Source: a virus. Taken from it: a DNA stretch of 23,716 nucleotides. The stretch's first letter is position 1; every line of letters begins with the position of its first letter. Below are positions 21,118-23,716 of the stretch, in pieces. Where the stretch lies: IMG/VR virus record IMGVR_UViG_3300043468_000930, positions 1 through 23,716 of that record; one strand, 5' to 3'. Made by a program: the position numbers and the translations under genes. The notes below the pieces were generated by a model, which saw only the letters and a program-made list of their open reading frames with translations, had not been told where the DNA came from and did not search any database.

Positions 21118-21476
21118 CGCTGGGCCTCCCGAAATTGCGTAGCGAGTTGCCTGAGCGCGTCACTATCTTTGCGGCTGAGCTCGCCGTTGCTAATGTTATT
21201 CTCCATGAACACATCGAGATTTGCTGCGGCTTGCTTTCTTGCCTGCTCTGTTCTCGGCTGCAAAAACTCTAGCAATTCAGCGTCGGTTTTGATTCCGCCG
21301 GTTTCGACTGCTGCGGCAGCTTCACTAAATGCCCCATGCAAGCCAACGCTGTACTCGCGCAAAAACTCCTGCGCTACCGACCGTGCGCGCGGCTGTGCGG
21401 TCGCGCACCCGAGCGTTATCGCGGCGGCCACGATCACGAAACAAGCTACATCGAAAATAGCTTGCTCACGCTTCAT
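21114..21476 (-). CDS. Putative phage lipoprotein
   Basis: I start at ATG 21476 (MKREQAIFD), nine bases after AAAGG; the frame is open to a TTG at 21494. The 120-aa product has a hydrophobic stretch and a lipobox-like ITLGC with C24 as the lipidation site. The mature part is helical and rich in Ala, Glu and Gln. Outer-membrane lipoproteins in phage lysis cassettes are often o-spanins, although this is longer than classic Rz1. It overlaps the preceding gene by 11 bases and the peptidase start as GTGA. Confidence 0.7.
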   Translation of the reverse strand: MKREQAIFDVACFVIVAAAITLGCATAQPRARSVAQEFLREYSVGLHGAFSEAAAAVETGGIKTDAELLEFLQPRTEQARKQAAANLDVFMENNISNGELSRKDSDALRQLATQFREAQR

Positions 21477-21774
21477 CGGCTTTCGCCTTATCAATAATTT
21501 TTTCGACGATGGCCAGCACTAGCGCCTTGAGCGCACTATCAATTTGCGGCTCCAAAATAAAATTCGGCACACCTGGAATATCCAGCGGCGCTATGTAGTC
21601 GTCGTATAGCTTCGAGACCAGCTCGAGAACAGCGGTTTTATCGAGGCCCGCGATTAGACCTTTCAAAAAGTCCAGCCGGCTTAACAGCATCTCGATAACA
21701 CTGAGCCGCGTTGTGGTTCCGCTGCCCTTGGCCGCGGTCAAAATCGAGACAATGGATTGCTCTAGCTCGTTCAT
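21466..21774 (-). CDS. Hypothetical helical protein in the neck/lysis interval
   Basis: The 102-aa protein starts at ATG 21774, overlapping the previous stop (ATGA). It is helical, with LSVIEMLLSRLDFLKGLIAG, then KLYDDYIAPLDIPGVPNFIL and a Leu/Ile-rich C-terminal helix (SALKALVLAIVEKIIDKAK). The Y-D-x-Y-I-x-P-L-D-x-P-G-x-P-N pattern looks conserved and I recall it from other phages, but it has no known function. Amphipathic helices could associate with membrane. Confidence 0.75.
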   Translation of the reverse strand: MNELEQSIVSILTAAKGSGTTTRLSVIEMLLSRLDFLKGLIAGLDKTAVLELVSKLYDDYIAPLDIPGVPNFILEPQIDSALKALVLAIVEKIIDKAKADEA

Positions 21775-22190
21775 AGTTCCTCAAAGTTTGCGCGTGCTAT
21801 TGATGCGAATTGTGACACGTTACGCCAACGATCTTCACTAATGGGTGTAGACCACTCAACCTCGAGTGTCCTATAACCCTCGGGGGGCTCCTCCATGAGC
21901 GTTTTAATAATCATTTCCATGTTTGCTAAATACTCTTCGGCCAAGTCGTCCCACTTGCTAGTCTCGGCATCTAGCGGCGCAAAAAACGCAACAAATAGCG
22001 CCAGTGTTTTCGGCGTGCTAGATCGGTTGCGGCGCTCAATCGTGGCGTCGGCTGGTACAACTAAAATCTTGGGTGCAGTTAAATCGGCTCGCTCGAGGGT
22101 CGGAATGTTGCTCACGATGGTTTCATAGCCGGTTAGGGCGTTAATTTGGGTTTTGATTTTGTTTCGCAAACTAAACCAAGCGCTGCTCAT
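21771..22190 (-). CDS. Tail completion / neck protein (gpU-like position)
   Basis: I start it at ATG 22190 (MSSAWFSLRNKIKTQINALT), which overlaps the connector stop as ATGA; a frame from 22259 would overlap the connector by over 70 bases. The 139-aa protein has PKILVVPADATIERRNRSST and an acidic helix SKWDDLAEEYLANMEMIIKT. Size and place after the head-tail connector suit a tail terminator or minor neck protein. The family assignment is by context. Confidence 0.75.
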   Translation of the reverse strand: MSSAWFSLRNKIKTQINALTGYETIVSNIPTLERADLTAPKILVVPADATIERRNRSSTPKTLALFVAFFAPLDAETSKWDDLAEEYLANMEMIIKTLMEEPPEGYRTLEVEWSTPISEDRWRNVSQFASIARANFEEL

Positions 22191-22573
22191 AGCGGCCCCG
22201 CTGCCGACTCGACTGTGTGTATTCTGTACGTTTTGTTTTGCCGGTCGTGGTAGCGCCACACGTTTTCACCGCCTACCTGTACCACGGTGTACTGTATAGC
22301 GGTTGCACCACTGCCAACTTGTATGCGGTCGCCAGCCTCGGGTTTTGCATTAGCCCCGAGACCAGCGGTTAAATCCGCGGCATCTATCAGCCAGTCCACT
22401 TGTCGCCCCGTTACTAGCACGCCGTCGCCAACGTCGGTCTCAAACCGTGTCTCGGCTTTGGTCGCTAGTAGCGTGACTGTGATTCCGTCCTGCGAATAAA
22501 TTACCGATTGTGATAGGTAGTCTTTTCGCTGTAAACGCAACCACTCTGCGGCACTGGCTAATAAATCGGCCAC
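22187..22573 (-). CDS. Head-tail connector (head closure) protein
   Basis: The 128-aa protein starts at GTG 22573, one base after the capsid-fusion stop. An N-terminal helix (LASAAEWLRLQRKDYLSQSV) is followed by beta-rich sequence, ending WRYHDRQNKTYRIHTVE, a closing pattern I recall in phage neck proteins. Position directly after the major capsid gene and before the tail genes supports a head-closure role, linking portal complex and tail. Confidence 0.75.
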   Translation of the reverse strand: MADLLASAAEWLRLQRKDYLSQSVIYSQDGITVTLLATKAETRFETDVGDGVLVTGRQVDWLIDAADLTAGLGANAKPEAGDRIQVGSGATAIQYTVVQVGGENVWRYHDRQNKTYRIHTVESAAGPL

Positions 22574-22574
22574 G

Positions 22575-23716
22575 TTATGCTTCGCCCTTGCTCTTGACCC
22601 CTGCGCGATATTCCATCATGGCCACACCAAAATCGTGATAGCCCATCATGGAAATGCCAAGCAAATCAAAATCGGCGTCGGCTAGTTCCACGGTCGGGGT
22701 TTGCACGCCATTGAGAAATACAACCTGAATCGTTGCCAGTTCGTTTGGATCGGCAAGCAGATACCAAATTTTGCTGCCGTAGCCTGTGTACAAACTGTTG
22801 CTCAAATACGGCGTTGACACTGGGATAAACCGATTCGCAAAAACGTTCGCGCTGGGTACTCGCTCGGTCGTTGCTGCGCCGCCGGTGTTATTGTTTGTCG
22901 AAACAAATAATTCACGCGCGACACTATCCAGTTCCGGTGGTACAAGCAAATACCGAGGCATGATCCCCAACGGTTCACCGTTCGGGTCCGTTTGCTTCAT
23001 GAACTTTTCGACCCCTGCTTGCAAACCCGCGGAAGATAAATTGGTGGATGCGCCAGTAATGTAGTTGTTGTTGCCGGCTGCAAAAAACGTTGAGTTGTCC
23101 ATAAACTCGGTCCAAAACACCTTATTGAGCCGCGTTGCTGCACCTCGGCCCAGTCGCTGGCGGACGCGATCCATTGCGCCCATGTCGTCGTTAATAATGT
23201 CGCGGCGGTCAATGCCCAGAAACTTTGCGTAGGTATCGGCCTGGTTGGTGTATTCGGTTTCGCCGAGCGTACCATGCTTAATGCGTTCGCCGCGGCCCAG
23301 TAGTTCGTAGTCAAGGCCACCGACTAGGCTGTACGATTTCATTTGCTTGAAGTCGGATACTGGCGAAATCAGCGAAATCGACCGCCAAGCAGAGTCCACG
23401 GCGTTGAACGCATCGGCGATCATTTTGTTGGCAACGTTGCTGAGAATACCGCCAATGTCATACGTTGACACACCGCTGGCGGCTTCCACTGGGGCAAACG
23501 CGGCGCGGAGTAAACCGCGTACATCTTTGTTGCTTTCACCAGTCCAGCCGTTGCGCCGTGCGCAAATGCGCAGCAGTTCCGTCACGCTCAAACCGCGCTT
23601 CCATTCGCTGCTCGCGGCTTCAAGGATTTCCGGCTTATAGTGGGCTTCAGTATCGAACGTCCCGCCCATTCCGAGCGCTAATGCAGCCTCGATCACCTTG
23701 GCCGATGGCAACTGGC
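22575..23716 (-). CDS. Major capsid protein part of the protease-capsid fusion (C-terminal part)
   Basis: This is the continuation of the frame that enters from position 1 and ends with TAA at 22575. About 380 residues are present, typical for an HK97-fold shell protein. It most resembles the Mu gpT-like major head subunit group: the segments YAKFLGIDRRDIINDDMGA and RLGRGAATRLNKVFW, and the C-terminal MMGYHDFGVAMMEYRAG, fit that family. The TTG near 23711 that could serve as a start is only a Leu codon of the longer frame (Q-L-P-S-A-K). The protein should build the icosahedral shell after protease cleavage removes the N-terminal domains. The head-tail connector gene follows at 22573, one base beyond the stop. 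Confidence 0.9.
   Translation of the reverse strand, partial: QLPSAKVIEAALALGMGGTFDTEAHYKPEILEAASSEWKRGLSVTELLRICARRNGWTGESNKDVRGLLRAAFAPVEAASGVSTYDIGGILSNVANKMIADAFNAVDSAWRSISLISPVSDFKQMKSYSLVGGLDYELLGRGERIKHGTLGETEYTNQADTYAKFLGIDRRDIINDDMGAMDRVRQRLGRGAATRLNKVFWTEFMDNSTFFAAGNNNYITGASTNLSSAGLQAGVEKFMKQTDPNGEPLGIMPRYLLVPPELDSVARELFVSTNNNTGGAATTERVPSANVFANRFIPVSTPYLSNSLYTGYGSKIWYLLADPNELATIQVVFLNGVQTPTVELADADFDLLGISMMGYHDFGVAMMEYRAGVKSKGEA
23517..23716. repeat. Right copy of the contig-end direct repeat
   Basis: This is the second copy of bases 1-200, with 198 of 200 identical. Joining position 23516 to position 1 restores one uninterrupted capsid reading frame and gives a unit genome of about 23,516 bp. 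I cannot tell from sequence alone whether the real ends are cohesive, headful-permuted or direct terminal repeats. Confidence 0.93.

Noticed and set aside
20947-21522. 191-codon plus-strand frame
   Set aside because: It is antisense to the cysteine peptidase and lipoprotein genes, which have clear motifs and coupled starts.
22575-23711. Capsid gene starting at TTG 23711 as a stand-alone gene
   Set aside because: The codon is an internal Leu; the frame is open upstream through the contig junction to ATG 975.
1-23716. Integrated prophage with integrase, att sites or repressor
   Set aside because: No integrase, repressor or host flank was recognised, and the ends overlap each other rather than joining host DNA.
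1-23716. tRNA or other structured RNA genes
   Set aside because: Scanning by eye found no cloverleaf with a conserved T-loop; a dedicated search program would be needed to exclude them.

Overview
The window is a tailed-phage genome, essentially complete. Bases 1-200 recur at 23517-23716 with two mismatches, and the capsid gene reads in frame across that junction. The contig therefore closes into a circle (or a terminally redundant or permuted molecule) of about 23,516 bp. Every credible gene lies on the minus strand, so transcription runs from high to low coordinates and then from position 1 round to 23516. The module order (terminase, gpW-like joiner, lambda-type portal, protease/capsid, neck, tail tube, frameshifted tail chaperone, tape measure, tail tip, fibres) indicates a small siphovirus. 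No tRNA, integrase, repressor, DNA polymerase or helicase was recognised. Several small proteins, especially the secreted protein at 7215-7508, resemble sequences I associate with Planctomycetes and their phages. That is unverified recall, so the host stays open.

Layout in transcription order. The main control region is the 130-bp gap at 10779-10908, with a candidate promoter and two palindromes. The early/replication block (10778 to 4969) encodes small proteins, a zinc-finger protein, a YqaJ exonuclease, a RecT-like annealing protein, a CsrA-like RNA-binding regulator, a replication-initiator-like protein, several unknown small proteins and a RusA resolvase of exactly 120 aa. The packaging/head block follows: large terminase (4972-2906), NrdR-like zinc ribbon, gpW-like joiner, portal, and a 638-aa protease-linker-major capsid fusion that crosses the contig ends. 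Then come neck proteins (22573-21771), a probable lysis or envelope cassette (21774-19921) with a lipoprotein, a papain-family cysteine peptidase, a secreted peptide and a 56-aa membrane protein, and finally the tail (19934-11485) and a decoration-like protein (11322-10909).

The genes are very tightly packed: many starts overlap the previous stop as ATGA, GTGA or TAATG, implying translational coupling along long polycistronic messages.

The strongest unexplained signals are four. (1) Two arrays of the hexamer AGCAAA, spaced 11-12 bp and in opposite orientation, lie inside the replication gene; the copies fall in different codon phases, suggesting an origin embedded in its initiator gene as in lambda O. 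(2) A near-perfect intrinsic terminator sits between csrA and the replication gene, followed at once by two GGA motifs at the replication start, a candidate CsrA-linked switch. (3) An A-AAT-TTG slippery heptamer would join the tail chaperone to an 86-codon extension. (4) A papain-like peptidase occupies a lysis-like cassette in a genome with no recognisable muralytic enzyme.
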